Assembly: GCA_014871385.1 (NCBI GenBank)
Contig: CM026428.1
Coordinates: 9,158,772 to 9,222,771 of the forward strand
DNA from: Ceratodon purpureus
Taxonomy: Eukaryota > Streptophyta > Bryopsida > Pseudoditrichales > Ditrichaceae
Direction: 5' to 3'
DNA: 64,000 nt
Shown: positions 46,801 through 57,089 of the stretch, piece after piece
How positions within the stretch are numbered: the stretch's first letter is position 1
How the letters are laid out: every line of letters starts with the position of its first letter
Notes under the pieces: generated by a model
Told to the model about the DNA's origin: nothing
Database searches by the model: none
Seen by the model: only the letters and a program-made list of their open reading frames with translations
Made by a program: the position numbers and the translations under genes

Positions 46801-49735
46801 TGTCTGCTCGGAAAGCAGACACCAGGCTGCTTCGCATGAAGAGATTTAAAAAAAAAAATGAACACCGCAAGCCTCATGGGAGGCTCACAGCCTCCTCAGC
46901 CGCGGCATTGCTTATGTGGCGAGCTACGAATTGGGCATCAAGTCGCAAGCACCGAGCCTCATCGGAGGCTGCAAGCCTCCTGAGCCGCTTGCCCTCGCAT
47001 GCTCGAGGCACTGGTGTGTGCTCCGAAAGCAGACACCAGGCTGCTTCGCATGAAGGGATTTCAGAAAAATAATGAACACCGCAAGCCTCATGGGAGGCTC
47101 ACAGCCTCCTCAGCCGCGGCATTGCTTATGAGGCGAGCTACGAATTGGGCATCAAACCGCAAGCACCGAGCCTCATCGGAGGCTACAAGCCTCCTCAGCC
47201 GGTTGCCCTCGCATGCTCGAGGCACTGGTGTCTGCTCCGAAAGCAGACACCAGGCTGCTTCGCATGAAGAGTTTTAAAAAAAAAAATGAACACCGCAAGC
47301 CTCATGGGAGGCTCACAGCCTCCTCAGCCGCGGCATTGCTTATGAGGCGAGCTACGAATTGGGCATCAAATCGTAAGCACCGAGCCTCATCGGAGGCTGC
47401 AAGCCTCTTCAGCGGGTTGCCCTCGCATGCTCGAGGCACTGGTGTCTGCTCTGAAAGCAGACACCAGGCTGCTTCGCATGAAGAGATTTCAAAAAAAATG
47501 AACACCGCAAGCCTCATGGGAGGCTCACAGCCTCCTCAGCCGCGGCATTGCTTATGAGGCGAGCTACGAATTGGGCATCAAACCGCAAGCACCGAGCCTC
47601 ATCGGAGGCTACAAGCCTCCTCAGCCGGTTGCCCTCGCATGCTCGAGGCACTGGTGTCTGCTCCGAAAGCAGACACCAGGCTGCTTCGCATGAAGAGTTT
47701 TAAAAAAAAAAATGAACACCGCAAGCCTCATGGGAGGCTCACAGCCTCCTCAGCCGCGGCATTGCTTATGAGGCGAGCTACGAATTGGGCATCAAATCGT
47801 AAGCACCGAGCCTCATCGGAGGCTGCAAGCCTCTTCAGCGGGTTGCCCTCGCATGCTCGAGGCACTGGTGTCTGCTCCGAAAGCAGACACCAGGCTGCTT
47901 CGCATGAAGAGATTTCAAAAAAAATGAACACCGCAAGCCTCATGGGAGGCTCACAGCCTCCTCAGCCGCGGCATTGCTTATGAGGCGAGCTACGAATTGG
48001 GCCTCAAAAAACAAGCACCGAGCCTCATCGGAGGCTGCAAGCCTCTTCAGCCGTTAACCCTCGCATGCTCGAGGCACTGGTGTCTGCTCCGAAAGCAGAC
48101 ACCAGGCTGCTTCGCATGAAGAGATTTAAATAAAAAAATGAACACCCCAAGCCTCATGGGAGGCTCACAGCCTCCTCAGCCGCGGCATTGCTTATGAGGC
48201 GAGCTACGAATTGGGCACCAAGTCGCAAGCACCGAGCCTCATCGGAGGCTGCAAGCCTCTTCAGCCGGTTGCCCTCGCATGCTCGAGGCACTGGTGTCTG
48301 CTCCGAAAGCAGACACCAGGCTGCTTCGCATGAAGGGATTTCACAAAAATTATGAACACCGCAAGCGTCATGGGAGGCTCACAGCCTCCTCAGCCGCGGC
48401 ATTGCTTATGAGGCGAGCTACGAATTGGGCATCAAATCGTAAGCACGGAGCCTCATCGGAGGCTGCAAGCCTCTTCAGCCGGTTGCCCTCGCATGCTCGA
48501 GGCACTGGTGTTTGCTCCGAAAGCAGACACCAGGCTGCTTCGCATGAAGAGATTTCAAAAAAAATGAACACCGCAAGCCTCATGGGAGGCTCACAGCCTC
48601 CTCAGCCGCGGCATTGCTTATGAGGCAAGCTACGAATTGGGCACCAAGTCGCAAGCACCGAGCCTCATCGGAGGCTGCAAGCCTCTTCAGCCGGTTGCCC
48701 TCGCATGCTCGAGGCACTGGTGTCTGCTCCGAAAGCAGACACCAGGCTGCTTCGCATGAAGAGATTTAAAAAAAAAAATGAACACCGCAAGCCTCATGGG
48801 AGGCTCACAGCCTCCTCAGCCGCGGCATTGCTTATGAGGCGAGCTACGAATTGGGCATCAAATCGCAAGCACCGAGCCTCATCGGAGGCTGCAAGCCTCC
48901 TCAGCCGGTTGCCCTCGCATGCTCGAGGCACTGGTGTCTGCTCCGAAAGCAGACACCAGGCTGCTTCGCATGAAGGGATTTCAGGAAAATAATGAACACC
49001 GCAAGCCTCATGGGAGGCTCACAGCCTCCTCAGCTGCGGCATTGCTTATGAGGCGAGCTATGAATTGGGCATCAAACCGCAAGCACCGAGCCTCATCGGA
49101 GGCTGCAAGCCTCCTCAGCCGGTTGCCCTCGCATGCTCGAGGCACTGGTGTCTGCTCCGAAAGCAGACACCAGGCTGCTTCGCATGAAGAGATTTAAAAA
49201 AAAAAATGAACACCGCAAGCCTCATGGGAGGCTCACAGCCTCCTCAGCCGCGGCATTGCTTATGAGGCGAGCTACGAATTGGGCATCAAACCACAAGCAC
49301 CGAGCCTCATCGGAGGCTGCAAGCGTCCTCAACCGGTTGCCCTCGCATGCTCGAGGCACTGGTGTCTGCTCCGAAAGCAGACACCAGGCTGCTTCGCATG
49401 AAGAGATTTAAAAAAAAGAATGAACATCGCAAGCCTCATGGGAGGCTCACCGCCTCCTCAGCCGCGGCATTGCTTATGAGGCGAGCTACGAATTGGGCAT
49501 CAAACCACAAGCACCGAGCCTCATCGGAGGCTGCAAGCCTCTTCAGCCGGTTGCCCTCGCATGCTCGAGGCACTGGTGTCTGCTCCGAAAGCAGACACCA
49601 GGCTGCTTCGCATGAAGAGATTTAAATAAAAAAATGAACACCGCAAGCCTCATGGGAGGCTCACAGCCTCCTCAGCCGCGGCATTGCTTATGAGGCGAGC
49701 TACGAATTGGGCATCAAACCGCGGCATTTAAATCT
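40873..49735. repeat. Tandem array of ~41 copies of a 214-bp unit
   Basis: The unit recurs every 214 bp, with small variation in an A-run. Each copy starts near ATGAACACCGCAAGCCTC, has several inverted GAGGCT/AGCCTC words, a CTCGCATGCTCGAGGCAC block, and a strong hairpin: TGGTGTCTGCT, five loop bases CCGAA, then AGCAGACACCA. Copies are roughly 95% alike. Variants at the CATCAA(A/G)NNGC position recur in fixed orders, giving higher-order units of three (about 642 bp, for example from 41168, 42450 and 43090) and five (from 45445 and 46510). The array is flanked by the methyltransferase-like gene and the basic/acidic protein gene. Long open frames inside it are by-products of low stop density; the 214-bp period is not a multiple of three. 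Confidence 0.97.
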
Positions 49736-50048
49736 CTTGAATACTTATTGCCCACATTGAATCCCCGTGTCCGAATTCCCCACACTCATTCATAGAATGC
49801 AACTTCTCAACTCTCCCAAGCAACCATGGAAGGTGAATCCCAAACATTAAAAGTTCCCAACAATTTGAATCCGCAACATTCGAATCTTCATAGCTACCCA
49901 TAACCCAACATCCGCGTATCCCTAACACACAACAGAAACCCAACAAGTTGCGAATTCCCAACAATCCCAATAACTACCCATGAACCCAAACACCCAGCAC
50001 GCACTCAAGCACCCAGCAAAATCACAACGATCCCCCTGAAACTCCCAA
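49736..50048. other. Short degenerate repeats beyond the array
   Basis: Degenerate AATCCCNAACA/AATTCCCAACA words recur between 49750 and 50010. No coding sequence is supported. This may be the 3' UTR of the gene on its right. Confidence 0.5.
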
Positions 50049-51068
50049 CTAGCTTTCAAAGAGTAAATCGTGCAGACAGCAAAGGTCGCCTACCTCCTCG
50101 TCGTCGTCGTCGTCGTCGTCGTCCACGTCCAGGTCTTCGACCTGGTCCGCTTGCTGAACTTCGACCTGGTCCTCAGGCACAACAATCCCATCGACGACGC
50201 CGACCTGCTCGCCAAGGGCAACCTCCTCTTCATCACCATGCTCGCGGCCTCCCACATTCTCCTCCCTCTGCGCAGCCATAGCTCTCCCCCCCACTCCTGC
50301 TGCTAAAATTCCCTGCCTAGCTTGCCTCGCTTCGACCCGAAGATGCTCCAGTTCAATGCACTCACCAACACTAGAGACACCTCCTCGATCCCCAACCCCT
50401 CTCATCCACTTTGAGCTCTGTATAAAAATAGCTATCATTTGAATTCATGGATGGATGGCGCGGCCCCTCTCTCTGAGAGATCACTTCGACTGTGTCAAGT
50501 GACGCGGCCCCTCTCACTTACACTTAGAAGGAACCACACTCTCTTCAATCAATCTAATAAATGAATAGCGTTTCCAGAATTATGGTCCATTACACATAAT
50601 TCACACTAGTGTGGTTCTAGACGGATTAGAAATACTTACCTGATCTGATTGAGAATCAGGCTCTCCAGTCGAAAACTCATTGAATGTAATTGAAGGTTGC
50701 GGAGACTCTGCTTTTTGACTACAATTAAAGACTAATTCTTCCGTCATGGCCTCACGTGCTGCTGTACTTAAGAATACCTCCTGTTTGTGCTCGTGATTAT
50801 CGACGACCGTGTTCTCTAAAAATTCGTCTTTCTCCTCTTCTATAGAGTCTAGAATGAGTTTACGAAGGCTACAAAACTTCAAAGCTACAGGCAGATCTCC
50901 TCCTCTCCGTTTCACGGGTACACTCAAATGGTCACTTTTAAAATCTACCTCTTTACGTAATGCTCTCCTCTTTCTAGCTCTTCTATTTGTAAAATCAGTG
51001 CGGCCAGGTTTCCTTCTCTGTTTAGGAGTAACATAAGTGGAGGGAGATGGCCCTCCACTCTGCTTCAT
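50049..51068 (-). CDS. MULE-carried basic/acidic nuclear-type protein
   Basis: Two exons: 51068-50640 (ending in a consensus donor CAG/GTAAGTAT) and 50417-50049 (acceptor TTTTTATACAG), joined in phase 0 to about 266 residues. The N-terminal third is strongly basic with nuclear-localisation-like runs (KQRRKPGR, RRARKRRALRKE). The C-terminus is acidic, with a run of eight Asp encoded by a GAC tract (50100-50125) then EEVGD. No family recognised. It is divergent from the transposase gene, with about 635 bp between the start codons, so the two may share a promoter. It could be an accessory DNA-binding or histone-contacting protein (inference). Confidence 0.55.
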
Positions 51069-51703
51069 GTGTCTAACCACAGGAAGGACTCTCTCACAAA
51101 AAGACTTTCTGAAGAACTTCCTCCCTGCTTAAATACCTATCACGTACAACTATTCTCCTACAACCCTAAGTTGATATACAATCTCAACAACTGACATTGT
51201 CTGCCGACTTTATATTAAGAATATCATTAACAATTCTATTATTTAAGCTAGATTTAAAATATCAACCTTTAATTATAAGGAATATATTTAAGTGCACTAT
51301 AAATTGAAAGATTTGAATCAAGCACTTTAATCATGCTCCTTTTTATAATCATTGTTTTAAATGTAGAATTAAAATGACGGCTCATTCTAATCTTATAATA
51401 CATCATGTCAAATAGAATCCGCTCTACGATTCAAATTTTAAAGTAGAGTTCAATAAACCTTACCTCATATACTTAGACCTGCAAAAAGTGGCACTGTAAT
51501 TAGTTAGCGCCGTCTCTCTTAAATCATACATCCGTTACCTAACAGACAGCATCATTCCCCAACTATTCACATGGACATTCCAACCTGAATAAAATGATCA
51601 TCAACGATGCATCATTCCTCTCACTTTGCTCTCGCGATAGCGCTTGGCTGATGCACTCACTCTCCTCCTTTCTTCCACTAGTATCATTGAGTTGCCTGCG
51701 AAC
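51069..51703. promoter_or_regulatory. Divergent promoter region between accessory gene and transposase
   Basis: An AT-rich 0.6-kb gap between oppositely directed start codons. The transposase frame is open without ATG from 51644 to 51703, so an upstream exon or 5' UTR may lie here. No clear TATA box assigned. Confidence 0.35.
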
Positions 51704-54700
51704 ATGGGGATGGTCTGTCTGTACGCCCAAGGCATGGGCATCCCTCTTAGGTTTCGCGTAGATGACGATGGTCTAGCTACAGTTTCCTCTCTTCGCCTGA
51801 GTCTCAGATTCCATTTCCGTGAGGATACCATCAGTATAGAAGAGGAAATCTTTGATGACGTTACTGCAGAGGTTACCCACACCCTCGGGCAACTTTCCAC
51901 GAGAGATGAGAACAATATGTTGCAGTGGAGACTCCTCCCTGGATCCTATAGAGTCTATGGTCTTACTGATTCTCTTATGGCTGCATCCACTGAGATCCTC
52001 ACCCCCCGTCGCTCTTCTACTTGCACAATTCAGACTCCCTTACCTCGTGATGTCAAGGTCAAAGTCGAGCCTGGTACCGAGACTTCAGATGTAGAGAAAC
52101 CTCCTCCGACCGTCATATCTCTCTCTTCTGATGACGAAGTCAGTCCCGTCAAGTTGGTGCCTAAGGTCCACGCTGATGCTCCTCCTTCCATTTTGTCTCC
52201 TCCATTGTCCCAGGTCACAGTTAGCATTGTTCCTCTCCTTCAACAGCTTGCAAAGGCGCGTGGGTCAAAAAACATTTTGAAGAAGATAAACTATTCCACT
52301 ATTAGACACGAGAGAGTAGAGTACTTGCCTGCGAAGTTTGATGGTCCGGTTCTTTTTGAGTTGCCTCCAGCTGCTGTAGGATCCTCTAAGCTCGCCGCCA
52401 AGTCAATGCAGGGAATGGACAAACGATACGACGGACACTTGTGGACCAAGACCATCACAACAAACATCAAAAACGACTTCGGACTCTCTTTTCGAAGTTC
52501 CACCTGCGTCGGAGGGCTGCGTTGCAGCAACAAGGAGTGTGACTTCCTGAAGCGTGTTCCCAAGATCTTCGAGGTTAACGAGACTGAGTTCGAAGGCTGT
52601 ACCCTGCAAGCTTTTGTCATGGACCAGCCTCCTCCATCTGACTCCACGCTAGTGTGCAAGGTATGTAAAGAACCTCCATCATGTGTAGCTACATGCGAGG
52701 CTAAGATTTATTACGTTGTGGGCAAACCGAATCAGACTAGAGCTTGTATTCACATAGGAACACATGATCATCCAGTGAAACTTGGAGACTACAGAGACTC
52801 TAAAGCAGAGATTAGTAGCTTAATAGAAGAGCAGGTAGAGATGAACAACAAAGCTACAAAGAGCGCCGTTGTCCTGGAGGCGAGCAAACTCCTCATCAGG
52901 AGCTACCTTCTACAGCCTGAGGATGCACCACCGAGGAAGCTGACGATGGAGGAGATGGTTCCTGTTTTGGATCGATGCAAAGACATGGCGTCACCAAACA
53001 TCCGCAACAAAGTCGCCACCTTCAAAAAATTCAAAAGGTACGGAATCATGGACGGTATCACCAAGCTCCGTGGTAACAGTCTCTGGGCGTATGTCCAGGA
53101 GAATAGGTTTCCTGGTCAGGGATCTATGCGTGACAAAGTCTTCGTCTTCAAGATGTCGGAGGTCGGGCCGGGAAGTGGTGTCGACCTGGTCAGCCGAATG
53201 CAAGCTGGTGGCGACTTGGAGAACGCATGGATCATGTTCGACCATGTAAAACGCGTCAAAGACTGGTTGACCATGGCGTGCCATGTGTACGACGCCACCT
53301 ACTGCCGCGTGATGACAATCGCTACTTGCGACATGCAGTCCGAGGACACGGACGCCCAGCTCGTCTTCTGGAAAAATCTGAACCTGGTCATGGAGATCAA
53401 TGGCGTTGCAGCGCCGAACTTCAAGGGGTTCATGGCGGATAACGCACAGGCGAATTGGAATGCAGTGCGAATCCTTTACGGCAATGGCAACAAAGAGGAC
53501 CCAATGGAGGACCGGGAGAGGTCGTGCTTGTTCCACTGGACTCAGAACATGGTGGCGTATACACAGAAGCACTTCCCCGAAGAACTCTGGGAACAGCACA
53601 AGAAGATGTACACTCAGTACAAGAATGCGACAAGCATGGCAGAGGCGGAAACTCTGTACCACGCGTTGCGAGCCTGGTGGGCATCCACCGGGGTCGTTGG
53701 CGAGAGCGGGCTCATCAAACTCGATTAGTGGCTGTTATTCTGGCACCACCGCTTCCGCTAGTGGGGGGGATTCATGACCGAGGTATTATCTCTGCACTCT
53801 GTTTTCATGTTTTTGATACTGGTTTCCTAGCCCTAACCTACAAAACTGTAATCGCTGAATCTAACGGCACCTACTGCCAAATCTGCAGAAATTCACGAAA
53901 GAAGAACTCACAGAGATGCCCACCTGTAACCTCGCCGAAACAGTTCACAACAAGTGGCTCCAAGCTTCAGGAAACAACGGGAACGACCTCTACGTTGCTA
54001 CCGTGGACGATTTCGTTCGGGCATTTCTACAGGTTGTCAACTACTACCAGTTCCTCAAAGGTGACGTCGGCGGAACAGGACCATCCAAGAAGGAACTCAG
54101 GCTCCGGATGGCTGAACGCAACGCGAAGAAATGGGGAAATCCTACACTGCTCGACAAGCCCATGCTCGATATGCCAGGCGCGGATGAGTTCTGCACCCGT
54201 CAGCCTATCATGCCTGGAGCGGAAGTCTTCGGTTCACAGAAGCGAAAAGCCGACGTCCTTATCGGAGCTGACGAAGAGTCTCATCGACCGGACAAGACAA
54301 ACTTCTCACGCCCAAGAGGCCCAAGACGTGCCGTCAGGGCTCGCCCTATGCAGATGCCCGTCATTGTGGAAGACGACTCCGAACACGACACCGAGGTACA
54401 ATGTACCCAACCTCCTGCCCAGGAAGTTGATTCCCCTTTACCTTCACCTGTGAACAAGGGTGGCATTCGCCATGTCAACGCGGTTGAAGAAACCAAGGTG
54501 GACGTGAAGGAGTGGCACATTTCGAGACTTCACAAACTTTCTGCGAAGTGCTGTTGGGCCCAAAGAGCTGAAACGAAGAAGAAGTGCACTGAGAGAATCG
54601 TCAGGGGGCCCCACTGCACAGCTGCACCGACCTACACTGGGCTCTGGACTAACTATCGCAGGAACCTAGTGGAGAAGACTGAGTTCTTCTTCTGCTCCGA

Positions 54701-55382
54701 CGATATCGAGCGTTGCGTGAAAGGCTCTAAGCGCAAGTGGGTAGCACACTACTCAAAGGACCAGGAATTCCCCTCCATTCCAGAGGTGTGGCCAGTGAAA
54801 CTAGGTACTAACCTAAAACTTACTGAGATTCTTGCCCTCGAAGCAGCGGGCTTTCAACTTCCGCAGAAGAAACCGGTCTCCCCAAGACGCCTCTTCTCCT
54901 CTGCCCCGCCCCCTGCAAATCTCAGCTCGCTGCCAGTCCCTGCAGACGCTGACCGCTACCAAGGGAAGAGAGACGGCAAGATGGTGAAGCGCACTGCCAC
55001 TCGTCCCAATCAAGCGCAGCGACTCTCCATGGGCTCCTCCGAGTCTCTTAAAGCGCGCCTCCGTTCCGTCACCATGATACCTGAGCCGGGCCACGGTTGC
55101 ATCATTGGGCTGGATTCGGGCGTCGCTCCACACATCACGCGGTACCAGATTACCATCAGTTCTTACCCTGGTTGCACTTGCCCAGCATTCAAGAAGACGA
55201 TGACTACGTTCCGTGGCAAGACTCTGTTCACGTATTGTAAGCACCTATACTACATACTCTTGAAGGTCTGCAACCGTGATCCCGAAGCGGAGCTTTTCAT
55301 CCATGCGCCTACCTTGAGCTTCAACGAGGTCAAGCTTCTCCTAGAGAGTGGAATCTTGCGTCACCCCTTGGCGAAGAAGTAG
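51704..55382 (+). CDS. Mutator-like transposase (zinc cluster, DDE core, SWIM finger)
   Basis: Two exons, 51704-53782 and 53889-55382, join in phase to about 1190 residues. A unique N-terminal part precedes a SUMO-interacting-like motif VISLSSDDE (near residue 145). Residues about 245-352 form a WRKY/GCM-type zinc cluster: CVGGLRCSNKECDF, a CKVC-containing insert and CIHIGTHDHPV. The DDE core shows HVYDATYCRV (first Asp near 529), GFMADNAQANW (second Asp near 578) and CLFHWTQNM. Exon 2 begins KFTKEELTEMPTCNLAETVHNKW, and near residue 1120 has the SWIM pattern GCTCPAF..FTYCKHLYY. MULE transposases cut and paste elements bearing the matching TIRs. Two in-frame TAG codons, at 53726-53728 and 53759-53761, interrupt the end of exon 1 inside LD-stop-WLLFWHHRFR-stop-WGGFMTE; unless bypassed, this copy makes a truncated protein. 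Confidence 0.85.
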
Positions 55383-55636
55383 GTAGCCCTCCTACTTTAG
55401 AACTGCCATTTCCACAATGGCCATTTGTCACGTAGTGAATGATTTTAGTAATATCCCATGTACTAAGTCAGCAATATAGAAGCTGTATTGACTTTTTCAT
55501 TATATTAAGGGCTTTGTCGTTCTCATTGATTGCACTCTATTTGAAAACATTCTATCTTGAACAAGTGCACTATATACTTCGTATCCCCTGACATGTATCT
55601 TTTATTACAGCAAACATATACTTGTTATTAGATGTC
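55383..55636. other. Gap between convergent transposase and small gene
   Basis: 254 bp, AT-rich, probably both 3' UTRs. Confidence 0.4.
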
Positions 55637-56089
55637 TCAATCTTCGAACCTAACACGTTTAGGGTTGCCCACTACACTATCAGCAGGACTGCCAGCCGCT
55701 GACTGTACTACAGGACAAACTACATTCGCATTCACTTTCGTTCCCACACTTGGAACGTGTCCTTGGTATGAACGTTTCAGCAATGGCCCACCTCCCCGCC
55801 TCCGATTAACTGATTCCCTGGAATAGGTTCCCCTTGGGATCTTTCCAACCTTCGAGTATGCATGTGGTTGCAAAGGCACATCTGCGTCCTTCTCTAGCAC
55901 TATGATTTCATCCGAATTTTCTGAACGTGGAGGGTCAGCTCTTACATCCGGTTGCACGTCAACATCCGTTGTCGAAGGACGCCCTTGGCTGCTGGCCATC
56001 ACATCTTCTTCGTCCTCCACCTCAACATATGGTTGAAATGGACAAACATCGTCAGCAAGTGAAACAACAATATCTCTGACGTCTTCCAT
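55637..56089 (-). CDS. MULE-carried unknown 150-residue protein
   Basis: Start ATG at 56087-56089. The N-terminal half is acidic (EVEDEEDV). A SUMO-interacting-like motif SDEIIVLEKDAD lies near residue 66. The C-terminal half is basic (NRRRGGG), ending PKRVRFED, which fits the RVxF docking pattern of protein phosphatase 1. No family recognised. It is convergent with the transposase and is the last gene before the right end of the transposon. Both short motifs can occur by chance. Confidence 0.5.
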   Translation of the reverse strand: MEDVRDIVVSLADDVCPFQPYVEVEDEEDVMASSQGRPSTTDVDVQPDVRADPPRSENSDEIIVLEKDADVPLQPHAYSKVGKIPRGTYSRESVNRRRGGGPLLKRSYQGHVPSVGTKVNANVVCPVVQSAAGSPADSVVGNPKRVRFED

Positions 56090-56318
56090 AGCTGCTATCC
56101 CGCACAACGGAAAAGAGCTTCACATAACACCAACACAAAAGAGGCAGAGACATTCCCTACTCTTCTCTTAAATATCCCTGAAGAAGATGCTTGGCGCCCT
56201 TGAAAATCGGCTATTCATTCATTTAGAAGTTGTCATCCTCCTAAACCGAATGGAAAAAGATGAAGGTTTAGCAGAGGTCATTTAGCATTTAAATTGTTTT
56301 TTAAAAAATTAAAGAAGG

Positions 56319-56364
<46 letters not shown>

Positions 56365-57008
56365 ATATAAATTGAAATTAAAAAGATTTAAGTAAAGAAT
56401 AGCAATATTTAAAATGAAGGTTGAAAATAATATGAAGGAGATTAACAAATTGAATGTGAAAATAAAATGATTGTGAAAATAAAATGAAGGAGAGAATTAA
56501 ATGAAAGGACGCTTTTGACCCCTCTAACAAGATAGATAGAATAAAGAAAATTTTATAAAAAATACAAGACAAATTTGAAGAAAATTAAAAAAAAAAAAAA
56601 AAAAGGAGAAAGGCATGTAGACTACGGTGTATGAATTCTAGCAATGTTAATAAAATGTTACGAAATTAAATGTTACTTGATCCCTGTTGAGAGGTTCAAT
56701 ACAATACATTTTAAGTAGTAATTTGCATGTAAATTTAAGGAGATAACGGGAATTACTGTATGCCTGAACTAGTTAGAAGGAGCTGGAGCATAGTAATTGG
56801 TGCATGTTAAAAAATTAATCACCAAGAAAAGAGAATATGAACTACAAATTCAATGAAAATACTGTAATTAGTCCACGGTTATAGGGTCAATTGAATTACT
56901 AAAATTAGTAAATTTCCAAAAATACACTAAGAATATTCGAATCTTCTAATTTTATAATTTATTTTTAGTAAAAAAAGTGCTATTTTAAGGTTCTGTCCCC
57001 TATTCTGT
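56090..57008. other. MULE right subterminal non-coding region
   Basis: AT-rich DNA with an A-run (56319-56361), a second A-run near 56588, and the inverted copy of GACCCTATAACCGTGGA near 56872-56888. No coding sequence. Confidence 0.55.
56319..56361. repeat. A(43) homopolymer
   Basis: Forty-three consecutive A residues inside the right arm of the MULE. Confidence 0.95.
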
Positions 57009-57080
57009 GCTCTCCGCTCTCCAAATCTGCGCTCACCGCTCTCCGCTCTGCGCTCTGTGCTCACGTACAAGCTACCCTCC
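57009..57080 (-). repeat. MULE right terminal inverted repeat
   Basis: Read on the minus strand from 57080: GGAGGGTAGCTTGTACGTGAG, then GCACAGAGCGCAGAGCGGAG and further GGAGAGC words, ending in GAGAGCACAGAA as at the left end. The two ends are similar but not identical. Confidence 0.85.
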
Positions 57081-57089
57081 CTGTGGATG

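Larger units (their letters stand above)
34231..57089. mobile_element. 22.8-kb Mutator-like (MULE) transposon with cargo genes
   Basis: The direct repeat CTGTGGATG lies at 34231-34239 and 57081-57089 (11 bp if adjoining bases are counted: CCTGTGGATGG), a typical MULE target duplication. The enclosed element, 34240-57080, starts GGGGAAAGTTCGTATGTGAGC and ends, on the other strand, GGAGGGTAGCTTGTACGTGAG, both followed by GGAGAGC/GAGCG-rich repeats. The shared word GACCCTATAACCGTGGA recurs inverted near 34344 and 56885. Contents from left: a 123-codon unknown gene (+), a ParB/methyltransferase-like gene (-), a 214-bp tandem array, a basic/acidic protein gene (-), the transposase (+) and a 150-codon gene (-). 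The insertion sits in a TTAA-family element. All cargo lies between the ends, so it probably moves as one unit (inference). Confidence 0.88.

Noticed and set aside
40873-49735. Dozens of 66-114-codon open frames in the 214-bp array (for example MLEALVSAPKADTRLL...)
   Set aside because: They repeat with the DNA unit, appear on both strands, and the 214-bp period shifts frame between units; they reflect few stop codons, not selected proteins.
40873-49735. CRISPR array
   Set aside because: Whole 214-bp units are repeated, including the parts that would be spacers, and the host is a plant nucleus.
52991-53662. 223-codon frame antisense to the transposase
   Set aside because: Shadow of the transposase coding strand; no start context or domain.
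53455-54453. 332-codon frame overlapping both transposase exons and the intron
   Set aside because: Different frame from the DDE and SWIM motifs and runs through a clear intron.
34231-57089. Bacterial or phage contamination as source of the ParB/methyltransferase gene
   Set aside because: The gene has eleven GT..AG introns in phase and lies inside a eukaryotic transposon with a target duplication in plant DNA.
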